Positions 1-7,853 of a stretch of 16,050 nt of DNA are shown one piece after another. The notes below the pieces were generated by a model that saw nothing but the letters and a program-made list of their open reading frames with translations, was not told where the DNA came from and did no database searches. The translations under genes were made by a program, and so were the position numbers. Every line of letters starts with the position of its first letter. The first letter of the stretch is position 1. Origin of the DNA: Planctomycetota bacterium (GTDB lineage: Bacteria; Planctomycetota; Phycisphaerae; WQYP01; JAJZKY01); NCBI GenBank assembly GCA_021803885.1, contig JAJZKY010000020.1, positions 381-16,430 of the forward strand, written 5' to 3'.

Positions 1-66
1 TGTTTCATGTTCCAGCGCCCGCTCAATGGCGGCCACCTGTCCCGCTTTGTCGTGCTGGATCGCCAT
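1..66 (-). pseudogene. Partial inverted copy of the RcnR/CsoR-type sensor gene
   Basis: Positions 1-45 are an exact reverse complement of 522-566, inside the intact sensor gene at 468-746. Read on the minus strand from an ATG at 66, the frame is open to the window edge (22 codons). After seven unrelated residues it enters the family sequence GQVAAIERALEHET in the same codon phase. The N-terminal part with the metal-binding His3 is missing and no Shine-Dalgarno is seen before the ATG. This is most likely a recombined gene fragment. A second hybrid gene running off the window, or an inverted assembly artefact at a contig end, are the alternatives. Only 45 bp can be compared here. Confidence 0.45.
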
Positions 67-243
67 GTTACGGAGGGAACACGCAGTGTGTGTGGGCAAC
101 AATGGTGCGAACGCATCTGTACCGCCATCGCTACATGCAGCCAACAATTCCGACGGCCATCGGGACAGCATCTTTGATTTTCTGTATCAGACCGTCAGCA
201 GTCACTTCGCCGGACGGCCTACGCCACCATTGCTTCCATAAGT

Positions 244-257
244 CCGTGAACGGTTAC
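244..257 (-). repeat. Solo IS66-like terminal inverted repeat (right-end orientation)
   Basis: The sequence CCGTGAACGGTTAC is identical to the right terminus of the complete small element at 8368-8519. It marks the right end of an element whose body would lie to the left, reaching beyond the window edge. No left partner is visible in positions 1-243, so neither the element length nor its target duplication can be established here. Confidence 0.55.
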
Positions 258-327
258 ACTAATTATGTCCGCGGATAAATAGTGGTAATTCGTGGTTGTG
301 ATCTCGGGTGCGGCATACGCGTATATG

Positions 328-339
328 TGAACAGTTACT
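328..339 (-). repeat. Degenerate IS66-like terminus
   Basis: GTGAACAGTTAC differs at one base from the 12-bp core GTGAACGGTTAC found at 246-257 and 8508-8519, and lies in the same orientation. It may be a decayed terminus or a chance match. The identity does not extend into flanking sequence. Confidence 0.25.
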
Positions 340-348
340 ATAATTTTA

Positions 349-426
349 ACCGGCTCGTTATTGCGGCATTAAAGGTGGTGCCAGGATCCTTGGATGGCCG
401 CACCCGTAATGCAGTAATCCGCCGGT
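349..426. repeat. 78-nt imperfect palindrome upstream of the sensor promoter
   Basis: Nested complementary arms run from both ends: ACCGG (349-353) with CCGGT (422-426); TTATTGC (358-364) with GCAGTAA (411-417, one G-T wobble); ATTA (368-371) with TAAT (407-410); GGTG (374-377) with CACC (401-404); and GCC (380-382) with GGC (396-398). The loop is 383-395. The structure ends seven bases before the -35 box of the metal-sensor gene. It could be a cruciform-forming repeat, a REP-like element or a hairpin in an unannotated transcript. There is no T-tract on either side to make it an intrinsic terminator. Confidence 0.5.
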
Positions 427-432
427 AACGGC

Positions 433-461
433 TTGTATAACTACCCCCCCTATGCTATATT
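433..461 (+). promoter_or_regulatory. Sigma70-type promoter of the sensor/efflux operon
   Basis: A -35 box TTGTAT (433-438) and a -10 box TATATT (456-461) are separated by exactly 17 bp. Transcription would be expected to start about 7 nt after the -10 box, which is at or next to the ATG at 468. The first mRNA may therefore be leaderless, and indeed no Shine-Dalgarno precedes that ATG. The C7 tract of the operator lies inside the spacer, so repressor binding would directly occlude RNA polymerase. Confidence 0.7.
436..460. promoter_or_regulatory. C-tract operator for the RcnR/DmeR-type repressor
   Basis: Seven consecutive C residues (444-450) are flanked by AT-rich, partly inverted arms, TATAACTA to the left and TATGCTATAT to the right. 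RcnR-family nickel/cobalt repressors are known to recognise G/C-tracts flanked by AT-rich inverted repeats, and DmeR operators have a C-tract between TATAGTA-like arms. The site sits between -35 and -10 of the gene that encodes such a repressor, which implies autorepression. Binding itself is inferred from pattern and position. Confidence 0.7.
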
Positions 462-467
462 GTAAGC

Positions 468-746
468 ATGTCGCATACGGTCAGACATAAGAAGCGGCTT
501 TTGGCTCGTGTTCGGCGGATCGCGGGACAGGTGGCCGCCATTGAGCGGGCGCTGGAACATGAAACAGAATGCGGGCAGGTCATGCACCTGATTGCCGGCG
601 CTCGCGGCGCCATGGCGGGTTTGATGGCCGAGGTGGCGGAAGATCATGTGCGGAACCACCTTGTTGATGCGGAGGCCTATCCAAAAGCCCTGGAGCAGGA
701 AGCCGCGGAGCAATTGATCGATCTGATCCGAACCTATATGCGATAA
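468..746 (+). CDS. dmeR: RcnR/CsoR-family metal-responsive repressor (DmeR-like)
   Basis: This 92-residue protein has the length and all-helical sequence of the RcnR/CsoR/FrmR family (DUF156). Conserved stretches include RVRRIAGQVAAIERALE (14-30) and IAGARGAMAGLMAEV (42-56). The ligand pattern His3, Cys35, His60 and His64 is intact and is that of the nickel/cobalt sensor RcnR rather than the Cys-His-Cys set of copper-type CsoR or the formaldehyde sensor FrmR. Metal binding is expected to release the protein from the C-tract operator at 436-460. The gene lies 19 bp before a CDF exporter with which it should form an operon. The ATG is chosen because it provides His3. No Shine-Dalgarno precedes it, and the promoter places the transcript start at about the ATG. 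Nickel versus cobalt preference cannot be told from sequence alone. Confidence 0.9.
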   Translation: MSHTVRHKKRLLARVRRIAGQVAAIERALEHETECGQVMHLIAGARGAMAGLMAEVAEDHVRNHLVDAEAYPKALEQEAAEQLIDLIRTYMR

Positions 747-765
747 GCCTGTCAAGGAGAAGGCC

Positions 766-2022
766 ATGGATCATGCTGGAATAATGACTCATTCTTCAAT
801 GGCGCATCGGCACGATTTTCTCGGCGCCGGACACGCCCGCAATGAGCGCCGCACCTGGGCGGTGGTCGTCTTGTGTACTTTCATGATGCTGCTGGAAATT
901 ATCGGCGGTACTATGTTTGGCTCGCTGGCGCTGGTGGCCGACGGCTGGCACATGTCTACCCATGCCGGGGCATTACTGCTGGCGGCTTTCGCATACCGTT
1001 ATGCCCGGCGGCATGCGGATGATCCGCGGTTTGTTTTCGGTACCGGAAAACTCGGTGATCTGGCCGCGTTTACCAGCGCCATTATTCTGGCCTTGATCGC
1101 CGTGCTGATCGGCTATGAAGCCGTGTTTCGGCTGTTCTCCCCGGTGTCCATTGATTTTACCGCGGCTATTCCAATTGCGGTTCTGGGACTGGCGGTGAAT
1201 CTGATCAGCGCCTGGCTGCTTTCCGGAGATCATGAACATGCCGGTTCCCACCATCACCCTGGCGATTTACCGCATCACGGATATTCCGTAGAGCCTGCGC
1301 GCAGCTTCCAAACGCCCTGGGGCGATTGTGAACTGGAAATATTCGAAAATGGCGTTCCGCCCTGTTTCCGCCTGCACCAGCTTCCCACCGGCTGTGAAGC
1401 GTTCATAGAGACTGTTCGACCGGACGGCGCGGTACAGTCGTTCCCACTTCGCCCATCGGTCCTGTTCATGGAATCTGTTGATGCAATCCCCGAGCCGCAC
1501 GAATTTACCGCCCGTATTGGCTTGAAAAATGGGCTGGAACAGTACACGACGGAGGTGCTCTTTGAGGAACACGCCCATCATCACGGTTCCAGCGCTATTA
1601 ACCGCGATAACAATATCCGCGCCGCGTTCGTGCATGTATTTGCCGACGCGGCGGTATCGATGGCCGTGATTTTGGGATTGCTGGCGGCTAAATTCCTGGG
1701 CTGGATATGGATGGATCCCGTCATGGGCATTGTCGGCGCGCTGGTCATCGCCAACTGGTCGATCAATCTGATCCGATCAACCGTGGGAATCCTCGTTGAC
1801 ATGGCACCGGATGACAAGTTGAACGCCTGCATCCGGAGTGAATTGGAAAAATCCGGTGACACAATAAAGGATTTGCACGTTTGGCGTGTCGGGCCGGGAC
1901 ATTTAAGCGCCATTATTTCCCTGGAGTCAGCACATCCGCGGCCGCCGGCGGAGTATAAATTGCGGCTGGCGCACATCGCACATTTGTCCCATATTACCGT
2001 TGAAGTACAATCCACTTCCTGA
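766..2022 (+). CDS. dmeF: DmeF-type cation diffusion facilitator (Ni/Co efflux)
   Basis: A 418-residue inner-membrane metal/proton antiporter. The N-terminus ARNERRTWAVVVL (24-36) and the TM2 motif ADGWHMSTHA (58-67) are typical of DmeF-like CDFs. His66 stands where zinc-type CzcD proteins have Asp, and TM5 carries His290 and Asp294. Hydrophobic segments lie at about 31-50, 53-77, 103-124, 133-152, 285-306 and 314-337, followed by a cytosolic ferredoxin-like domain (about 340-418). Between TM4 and TM5 is an unusually long loop (about 154-275). It has His-rich ends (HEHAGSHHH and EEHAHHH) around a compact, non-membrane segment (about 177-267). A strong AAGGAG Shine-Dalgarno lies just upstream of the ATG. 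Cotranscribed with the upstream repressor, it probably exports cobalt and nickel. Substrate is inferred from family and neighbour. Confidence 0.88.
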   Translation: MDHAGIMTHSSMAHRHDFLGAGHARNERRTWAVVVLCTFMMLLEIIGGTMFGSLALVADGWHMSTHAGALLLAAFAYRYARRHADDPRFVFGTGKLGDLAAFTSAIILALIAVLIGYEAVFRLFSPVSIDFTAAIPIAVLGLAVNLISAWLLSGDHEHAGSHHHPGDLPHHGYSVEPARSFQTPWGDCELEIFENGVPPCFRLHQLPTGCEAFIETVRPDGAVQSFPLRPSVLFMESVDAIPEPHEFTARIGLKNGLEQYTTEVLFEEHAHHHGSSAINRDNNIRAAFVHVFADAAVSMAVILGLLAAKFLGWIWMDPVMGIVGALVIANWSINLIRSTVGILVDMAPDDKLNACIRSELEKSGDTIKDLHVWRVGPGHLSAIISLESAHPRPPAEYKLRLAHIAHLSHITVEVQSTS

Positions 2023-2025
2023 CAC

Positions 2026-2046
2026 ATTTTATCTCCACGATAAAAT
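2026..2046. terminator. AT-rich hairpin between convergent operons
   Basis: ATTTTATC (2026-2033) and GATAAAAT (2039-2046) form a perfect 8-bp stem with a 5-nt loop, placed directly after the DmeF stop codon and 72 bp before the RND pump stop codon on the other strand. The position fits a bidirectional terminator. However, the stem is almost all A-T and lacks a clear T-tract, so it would be weak. An operator-like palindrome is the alternative. Confidence 0.35.
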
Positions 2047-2117
2047 TCGATCGATGCGGCAATTTCTCGGCAACGACGGCGGCGTATATCCCGGAGCCTT
2101 CTTCCTGTGCCGCAGTA

Positions 2118-5100
2118 CTACATTTCCGGTACAACGGCTTCCGTTTCGTGGATGAATCCCAGCAGCACCGGCAGCAGCAATAATGTCAGCGGCATTTGCG
2201 CCAGCAGTCCGCTGATGATGGCTATCGCCAACGGCTGCTGCATCGCCGCGCCGGGGCTTATTACCATCGCCAGCGGCAGCAACGCAAGGATCGCGGCGAT
2301 GGTCGTCATGGCTATCGGCCGCATGCGGTTTTTGCCGGCCTGGATCAGACGTCTGGCGCCGTGTTCATGGTCGCGCAGTTCATGATATTCCGAATAGTAG
2401 AAGATGGTCACCTCCGTCACAATGCCAACCACCATGGTCATGCCCATCATCGAGGAAATATTGAGTTGCGTATGGGTAATCCATAATCCAACAAAAACGC
2501 ACGCCAGCGCCAGCAGCGGAATGACCATCATGGCGATCGCGGCGCCGAAGCTTTCATACAGGAACAGAAGCAATAAAAAAACCAGCACCACGCCGCCGAA
2601 CATTACCACCACCAACCCTCGAAAGGCAATCTGCTGCTGGCGATACAACCCGCCGAGCCGGTAATATACGCCCTTCGGAAACATACCCGGATGATTCAGG
2701 ACTTTTTTGACGGCCGCCATTACCGAGCCCATGTCCCGGCCATGAATTCGCGCCGTTACCGCGATCATTCGCTGGAGATTGATGTGATCGATTTCCTGCT
2801 CACCGGCCCGAATCTGAACTTTCGCGACCGAACGGAGGGCAAATTGGCGTCCATCCGGCGCACGAATCAGCAGGTTTCCCAAGTCGGCCGCGGTCCGGCG
2901 CATGTTCCTGGGGGCCCAGACCCTTACACCAATCATCTGCGGTCCGCGCCGAATAGTCGTGGCGACGACTCCGTAAACATATTCATGAACGAAGCGGGAT
3001 ATCTGTTTCGGGGTCATGCCGTGAATACCGGCGGCGGCCGAATTGATTTTCACGTACAGCGAATCGCCCGCCACAACCACACCGCTACGCGCGTCGGTCA
3101 CGCCGTTAATCTTCTCAATGGCCGAGAGCACCTTATGGGCTTCACGATCCAACACGTTTTGATGAGCGGAGAAAATTTCCACGCGGATCGGCTGCGGCAC
3201 GGCCGTCAGATCGCCAATTTGGTCCTGCATAAGCTGTTCCGGGTCAATGTACAGACTCGGCACGTTATGGTGTACCTCCCGGGCAATCTGATCCATGACC
3301 TGCTCAATGGGCGGACGCGGAAAGGGCTTGAGCTGAACATAATAGTCACCCGCGTAGGATTCGGTCAGGCTGCCGCCGAGCTGCATACCGGTGCGGCGCG
3401 AATATGTTTCCACGTATGGATTGGCCTGCAGAATCTTCCCGACTTGCCGCAGCAGGCGGTCGGTCTCCGTCAGCGATTCCCCGGACGACGCGATGTAAAA
3501 CATACTGAAGCCACCCTCATCCATCTCGGGCATAAACCCGCTGCCCACATTCTCATACGCCACATAACCGACCGCCAGCACCGGAACGATGATCAGCAGC
3601 ACCAGGGCCGGTTGGAAAATAAGCCGGCTTAAGATCCACTCGTAGCCCGCATGTATGCTGCGTGTGAACCACCCCGGTTGGTACGGTGCGGCATCCTTCT
3701 CCCCGATCATGCGGACCGCCAATACCGGCACTACCAGCCAGGATAGAAGGAAAGAAGCCAATAACGCCGCCGCCATGGTAAACGCAAGGGCCTTGAAAAA
3801 CTCTCCCACCAGCCCCGACCAGAAAGCCAGAGGAGCGAAGATAATGGTAGTCGAGGCCGAGGACCCGGCCAGCGGACGCGTAAATTCGGCGCTGGCGTGG
3901 ATGATTTTTTCTCTGTACGTTCCGCCTTTTTCACCGACCCGGCGGATAATGTGTTCGATCATCACGATCGCGTCGTCGATAATCAGGCCGACGGCCGCGG
4001 CCATGCCGCCCAGCGTCATGATGTTAAAACTCATATTCAGCAGATTCAGCAACAGCACCGTCGTCGCCAGCGCGGCGGGGACAACCAGGGCGGCCATCAG
4101 GGTGGTTTTCCAGTTGCGCAAAAAGATCAGCAGCACCAGCACCGCCATCACGACGCCCACGAGCACCGCATCACGGACACTCACCGCCGACTCCATCAGG
4201 ACAAGGCCTTGATTATACCAGAGGTTAACCGCCACGCCGGCCGGCAATTTGCGTTCGATCTTCGCTATCTTCACCCGTGTCTGACCTATGATTCGGACGG
4301 TGTTGCCATCCGGTTGCTGATAAACATCGATCAGAACGGCGGGTTTACCGTTGGTCGTGGCGCGTGTCCAGATCGGCGCGAAGGATGGCTTGATGTCCGC
4401 CACATCCCGTAAATGTACAACGCCGTCGGCATCGGTCTTGACCGCAATGCGTCCGATCTGCCGGACGTTGTGAAACCGCGAATCGGTTACCACGAAGTAG
4501 AGCTTATCGTGATCCTGCATTTTTCCCACGGTCTTGAAGATGTTGTTGGCCGCCACAGAACGGGTTACACTGTTGATGGTCAGATGAAATGCCGCCAGCC
4601 TGGCGGGATTAATGATGACGTGGTATTCCCGGGTGCGCCCCCCCTCCACGCCAACCTTGGCCACGCCGCTGATTCCCAGCAGCAGCGGGCGGATCTGATA
4701 GAGGGCGATTCGCCGCAATCGCGACGGCGAAACGGTATTGGAAGTGAGGCTGTAGCTGATTACCTGGTAATTGGCTGGATTGCGCAAGCGGATCACCGTG
4801 GTGGTCCCGGCCGGCAGCGACGGCAGCACGGTGTTCACCGCCGATTCCACCAGTGTCAGGGCCTGAACCATGTTCTTGCCCCAACCGAAATCCGCATAAA
4901 TGTCGGCGGTACCGCGACTGGTGGTTGAAGTGACACGCTGTACCCCCAAAACCGCACGGATGGCTTTTTCGATCGGATAGGTGACCTGTACGGCGATGAT
5001 CTTCGCCGTCCGGGAACCGGAGTTGACCGTTACTTCCACCCGCGGCCAACTCGCCCTGGGAAATAACGACACCGGAAGTATAAAGGCGGTCGCCGCGCCC

Positions 5101-5171
5101 GCCAAAGCCAGCGCGACCATCACAAACAGCACCGCGCGCGTGTGCCGGTGAATCCATTCATTGAAACTCAT
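2118..5171 (-). CDS. RND-family efflux pump inner-membrane subunit
   Basis: The 1017-residue protein is near the normal RND length and has two repeats, each of one TM, a large periplasmic loop and five or six TMs. TM1 is at about 12-34, the first loop at 35-330, TM4 carries the proton-relay pair Asp399-Asp400 within GLIIDDAIVMIEH, and the second loop starts at about 541 with GSGFMPEMDEGG. TM10 has Glu920 (GIVTEVTIFYY) where AcrB has the key lysine. The FMPxMDEG motif and Glu920 resemble heavy-metal exporters such as CusA, whereas the adjacent Asp pair resembles the hydrophobe/amphiphile exporters. The substrate is therefore open, with a metal favoured by the neighbouring DmeRF unit. A GGGAG Shine-Dalgarno precedes the ATG, which overlaps the adaptor stop as ATGA. 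Confidence 0.9.
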   Translation of the reverse strand: MSFNEWIHRHTRAVLFVMVALALAGAATAFILPVSLFPRASWPRVEVTVNSGSRTAKIIAVQVTYPIEKAIRAVLGVQRVTSTTSRGTADIYADFGWGKNMVQALTLVESAVNTVLPSLPAGTTTVIRLRNPANYQVISYSLTSNTVSPSRLRRIALYQIRPLLLGISGVAKVGVEGGRTREYHVIINPARLAAFHLTINSVTRSVAANNIFKTVGKMQDHDKLYFVVTDSRFHNVRQIGRIAVKTDADGVVHLRDVADIKPSFAPIWTRATTNGKPAVLIDVYQQPDGNTVRIIGQTRVKIAKIERKLPAGVAVNLWYNQGLVLMESAVSVRDAVLVGVVMAVLVLLIFLRNWKTTLMAALVVPAALATTVLLLNLLNMSFNIMTLGGMAAAVGLIIDDAIVMIEHIIRRVGEKGGTYREKIIHASAEFTRPLAGSSASTTIIFAPLAFWSGLVGEFFKALAFTMAAALLASFLLSWLVVPVLAVRMIGEKDAAPYQPGWFTRSIHAGYEWILSRLIFQPALVLLIIVPVLAVGYVAYENVGSGFMPEMDEGGFSMFYIASSGESLTETDRLLRQVGKILQANPYVETYSRRTGMQLGGSLTESYAGDYYVQLKPFPRPPIEQVMDQIAREVHHNVPSLYIDPEQLMQDQIGDLTAVPQPIRVEIFSAHQNVLDREAHKVLSAIEKINGVTDARSGVVVAGDSLYVKINSAAAGIHGMTPKQISRFVHEYVYGVVATTIRRGPQMIGVRVWAPRNMRRTAADLGNLLIRAPDGRQFALRSVAKVQIRAGEQEIDHINLQRMIAVTARIHGRDMGSVMAAVKKVLNHPGMFPKGVYYRLGGLYRQQQIAFRGLVVVMFGGVVLVFLLLLFLYESFGAAIAMMVIPLLALACVFVGLWITHTQLNISSMMGMTMVVGIVTEVTIFYYSEYHELRDHEHGARRLIQAGKNRMRPIAMTTIAAILALLPLAMVISPGAAMQQPLAIAIISGLLAQMPLTLLLLPVLLGFIHETEAVVPEM

Positions 5172-6256
5172 GGTTGGCTCCCTTGCTTTGTCTGCACGGC
5201 GATTCCGTTGGTCAATTCCGCGTTCCCCACCGTCACCACCGGTTCGCCCGCGTGAAGGCCCGGCCCGGAAACCTCAATTTCACGGTGGTTGAACAACCCT
5301 CTTTTCACATGGTGCAGAACGGCGCGACCGGCCTTGACGGTGTACATGTCTTCCTGGCCGCCGATTGGTAAGACCGCCGAGTGGGGAACAATCAGTCCGA
5401 TGTTGGATGCGATGTCAAGCTCGCCCGTGGCGTACTGACCGATGATCAGGCCGTCCGGTTTATCCGGTGCAATACATACATGCACAAATCCGCTGACGGG
5501 ATCAATACGGCCGCCAATCATACTGATGGAGCCTCGTTCCCGGACCGTTCCGCCCTGCGTGGCAACTGAAAAGTCAACTTTTTGCCCCAGCCGCAGTCGC
5601 CGCACGTTCGGAGGCAACACCCCCAATTCCACTTGGACTCCGGTTACCGGCAGCAAATCAACGAGCACTTGGCCGCGGGGCGCGAGTTGGCCGGGAATCA
5701 CCGGCGTATCCGCAACCGTCGCTTCCTGCGGTGCCCGCAGCGTTACCAGGGATCCAACCCCCATGCGCCGGATCGACGCCAGTTCCAGAGAGGCCGCGGT
5801 CAAGGCACTTCGGGCCGCGATAATATCAGCCTGTGTGGCTAATTGGAGCTTAAGTTCACCCTCCGTCAGGCGCAGCTGCGCGGCGGCGGCTTTCACCCGG
5901 TTTTGCGCGTCGGCCAACTTCAGCAGTTCCGCCGGGGCGGCCCGAATTTGCAGCAGAGGCTGGTTTGGCAAGACCCTCTGATCTTTGCGTACGTAGACTC
6001 TCATGATGCGTGATTCGAAAGGAACCGAAAGACTGTCCTCCAACATGGGGTTCGCCGCGACAGTACCATAAACTCTGATATAATGTATGATTTTACCCCG
6101 GCGAAGCGGTACGGTTTGAACGGTCGTAACGCCTTCGGAGTTGCCGGGGCCACCCGCCGCGCTGGAAGGGGCACCCCATTTCGCCAACGCATATCCGATG
6201 ACGATTCCCGCCGCCAGGGTCAAAACAACCACCATAAAAGAAATAAACCTTTTCAC
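5168..6256 (-). CDS. RND periplasmic adaptor (membrane fusion protein)
   Basis: This 362-residue protein bridges the pump and the outer-membrane channel. It has an uncleaved-looking N-terminal anchor (about 4-26, no lipobox cysteine), a split biotinyl-lipoyl domain (about 60-110 and 170-200, with LRAPQEATVADTPVIPGQ), a short helical hairpin (about 110-165, rich in Ala, Leu, Glu and Lys) and beta-barrel plus membrane-proximal domains (about 205-355). The start is GTG at 6256, supported by AGGAGA 8-13 nt upstream. It overlaps the stop of the channel gene by GTGA, indicating translational coupling. Its own stop overlaps the pump start. No metal-binding Met cluster like that of CusB is obvious, so the sequence does not name a substrate. 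Confidence 0.87.
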   Translation of the reverse strand: MKRFISFMVVVLTLAAGIVIGYALAKWGAPSSAAGGPGNSEGVTTVQTVPLRRGKIIHYIRVYGTVAANPMLEDSLSVPFESRIMRVYVRKDQRVLPNQPLLQIRAAPAELLKLADAQNRVKAAAAQLRLTEGELKLQLATQADIIAARSALTAASLELASIRRMGVGSLVTLRAPQEATVADTPVIPGQLAPRGQVLVDLLPVTGVQVELGVLPPNVRRLRLGQKVDFSVATQGGTVRERGSISMIGGRIDPVSGFVHVCIAPDKPDGLIIGQYATGELDIASNIGLIVPHSAVLPIGGQEDMYTVKAGRAVLHHVKRGLFNHREIEVSGPGLHAGEPVVTVGNAELTNGIAVQTKQGSQP

Positions 6257-7689
6257 CGCATATCTCCTTTATTCCGGGAGGCGCCGGTTGCCGGGCCGCC
6301 GGTTATGTTGAAAAAGTCGTCGCCCGACGAAAGTTCCAGGGCGATCAGGTTCTTCACGAGCTGATACTGTAAGCGCACCAGCAAAATCCTCTCCCGTTCC
6401 AACTGTTCCATGGCGGCGGCAAAAGCCTCGATGTCGATGGCCTTGGCGCGCAAGCCCCGCAAATCGCGGTTGGCCAGAGCGCTGTATTCGCCGACCGTGG
6501 TTTGCGCCTGGCGGATTTGCAGTTCAAGCGAGCGGATGTTGGCCGCCGCAATGCCGATGTCCGACCGCGCGTCAAACACCCGCGCCATGTAATCATCGTA
6601 AAGTTCCCGGCGTGTCGCTTTGGCCAGGGCGATCCGGCCCTGATTGCGATTAAAAATCGGCAGTTCAATGCTCACGCCGAAGCTTGTGCTATGCACGTTG
6701 TTGGGATCGCTGTTCTGCGTAAAACCGATGGTGACGCCGGGGAATTGCCGCAGCACCGCGGCGCGCAGCTGCTCCTGTCGGCTTTCGTAGCCCATGTGCA
6801 GCGCCAGCAAATCCAGACGCCGATTTTCCACACCGTGTTCCAGCTTCGTTACGTTCGGCAGATCAACCGCTGTGGGCAGTCGTACCGAAGGGCTGAGGGT
6901 AAATACCGTCCGCGGTCCCAACCCCATGGCGCGTGCCAGGCGCAACTGGCTTAGCGCAAGGTTTTGCCGGGAGGTAAGAACCAGAGCGTCCGCCCGCCGG
7001 CTGGCTTTGAGCGCTACACCCAAATTATACAGTGTGATCATCCCCTGTATGCCGGCGCGCCGCGCCAGCTTGTAGGTCGTGTCAAGTTCCCGCCGGGCGA
7101 AGAGTGCCTCACGAAGTTGTTGCCTGGCCCCGGCGATGGCGTAGACCGCCAGCCGGGCAGCCTCCGCGGTCTGCCATTCTCGCCACGCCACTTCGAGATC
7201 AACCTGCCTAAGCCCGTAACGCGCGGCGCTTATTCGCGCCTGACGGTCAATTAACTGCCGAATGTTCCAGCTGACGCCGATGCCGTAAGGATTGAACGTG
7301 TCCGTGCGAAAGCCACCCGTTATGTAACCAAAACTGCCGGTGAGTGCCGGGTTGGTTAGAATGCCCGCCTGCAGAAGCTGAGCGGACGCTTCGTCATGCA
7401 GGTTACGGATGGCCCGCAGCGAAGGGTTTAGAATCAGCGCCAATGCCGCAGCGCTATTCGGCGTGATTCCCCGTGAGGGCGAAAGCATGGTTTTTGGAAG
7501 TTGCTCGGTACTGGTCTTGTTCACCGCAACCCGAAGTTCGCGCCACGATGGGGTTCGCAGCGCCTGCGTCACCGCTTCCGGTGTCAGCGGCTTGCGGTGG
7601 TAGGACTGGCACCCCGCCGGTAGCAGCAGCATGAAAACCACCACCCAGCATGTGCGGCGGGCCGGTAACGTTGCCCTGATAATACTCAT
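6253..7689 (-). CDS. Outer-membrane efflux lipoprotein (TolC/OprM-like)
   Basis: A protein of 478 residues (ATG at 7689) or 480 (TTG at 7695), within the usual range for outer-membrane factors. The N-terminus has a basic stretch, a hydrophobic core and the lipobox LPAGC, with Cys27 counted from the ATG, so it is a predicted lipoprotein. Two repeated long-helix regions (about 80-260 and 290-460) with the motif RNQGRIALAKATRR belong to the outer membrane efflux protein family. GGGA at about 7700-7703 could serve either start; I chose ATG as the more usual codon. It is the first of three overlapping pump genes and would form the exit duct for the complex. There are 164 bp between it and the upstream small ORF, with no strong terminator. 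Confidence 0.87.
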   Translation of the reverse strand: MSIIRATLPARRTCWVVVFMLLLPAGCQSYHRKPLTPEAVTQALRTPSWRELRVAVNKTSTEQLPKTMLSPSRGITPNSAAALALILNPSLRAIRNLHDEASAQLLQAGILTNPALTGSFGYITGGFRTDTFNPYGIGVSWNIRQLIDRQARISAARYGLRQVDLEVAWREWQTAEAARLAVYAIAGARQQLREALFARRELDTTYKLARRAGIQGMITLYNLGVALKASRRADALVLTSRQNLALSQLRLARAMGLGPRTVFTLSPSVRLPTAVDLPNVTKLEHGVENRRLDLLALHMGYESRQEQLRAAVLRQFPGVTIGFTQNSDPNNVHSTSFGVSIELPIFNRNQGRIALAKATRRELYDDYMARVFDARSDIGIAAANIRSLELQIRQAQTTVGEYSALANRDLRGLRAKAIDIEAFAAAMEQLERERILLVRLQYQLVKNLIALELSSGDDFFNITGGPATGASRNKGDMR

Positions 7690-7853
7690 TTGCAATGTAT
7701 TCCCATTTCGCGCCGGGTGTTCCAGTCGTCCCGACGCTACGCCGTTAGTCGGCCGTCGTTGAGATCGGAATCACCCTGGCCATAAAATATATTGATCTAA
7801 TTTTTGCGTTATCTTCCCGGCGGAAAACAGAAGCATGTGCCGAGATGGATTGC

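Noticed and set aside
26..278. Two overlapping plus-strand frames of 71 and 62 codons
   Set aside because: Neither has a plausible ribosome-binding site or protein-like sequence, and the region is made of the inverted gene fragment and a repeat end.
349..426. Integron attC site
   Set aside because: The palindrome lacks the complementary GTTRRRY and RYYYAAC core boxes at its ends, and no integrase or cassette is present.
2691..3632. 313-codon open frame on the plus strand
   Set aside because: It is antisense to the RND pump gene, is rich in His, Arg and Asn as expected for a shadow frame, and has no ribosome-binding site or family features.
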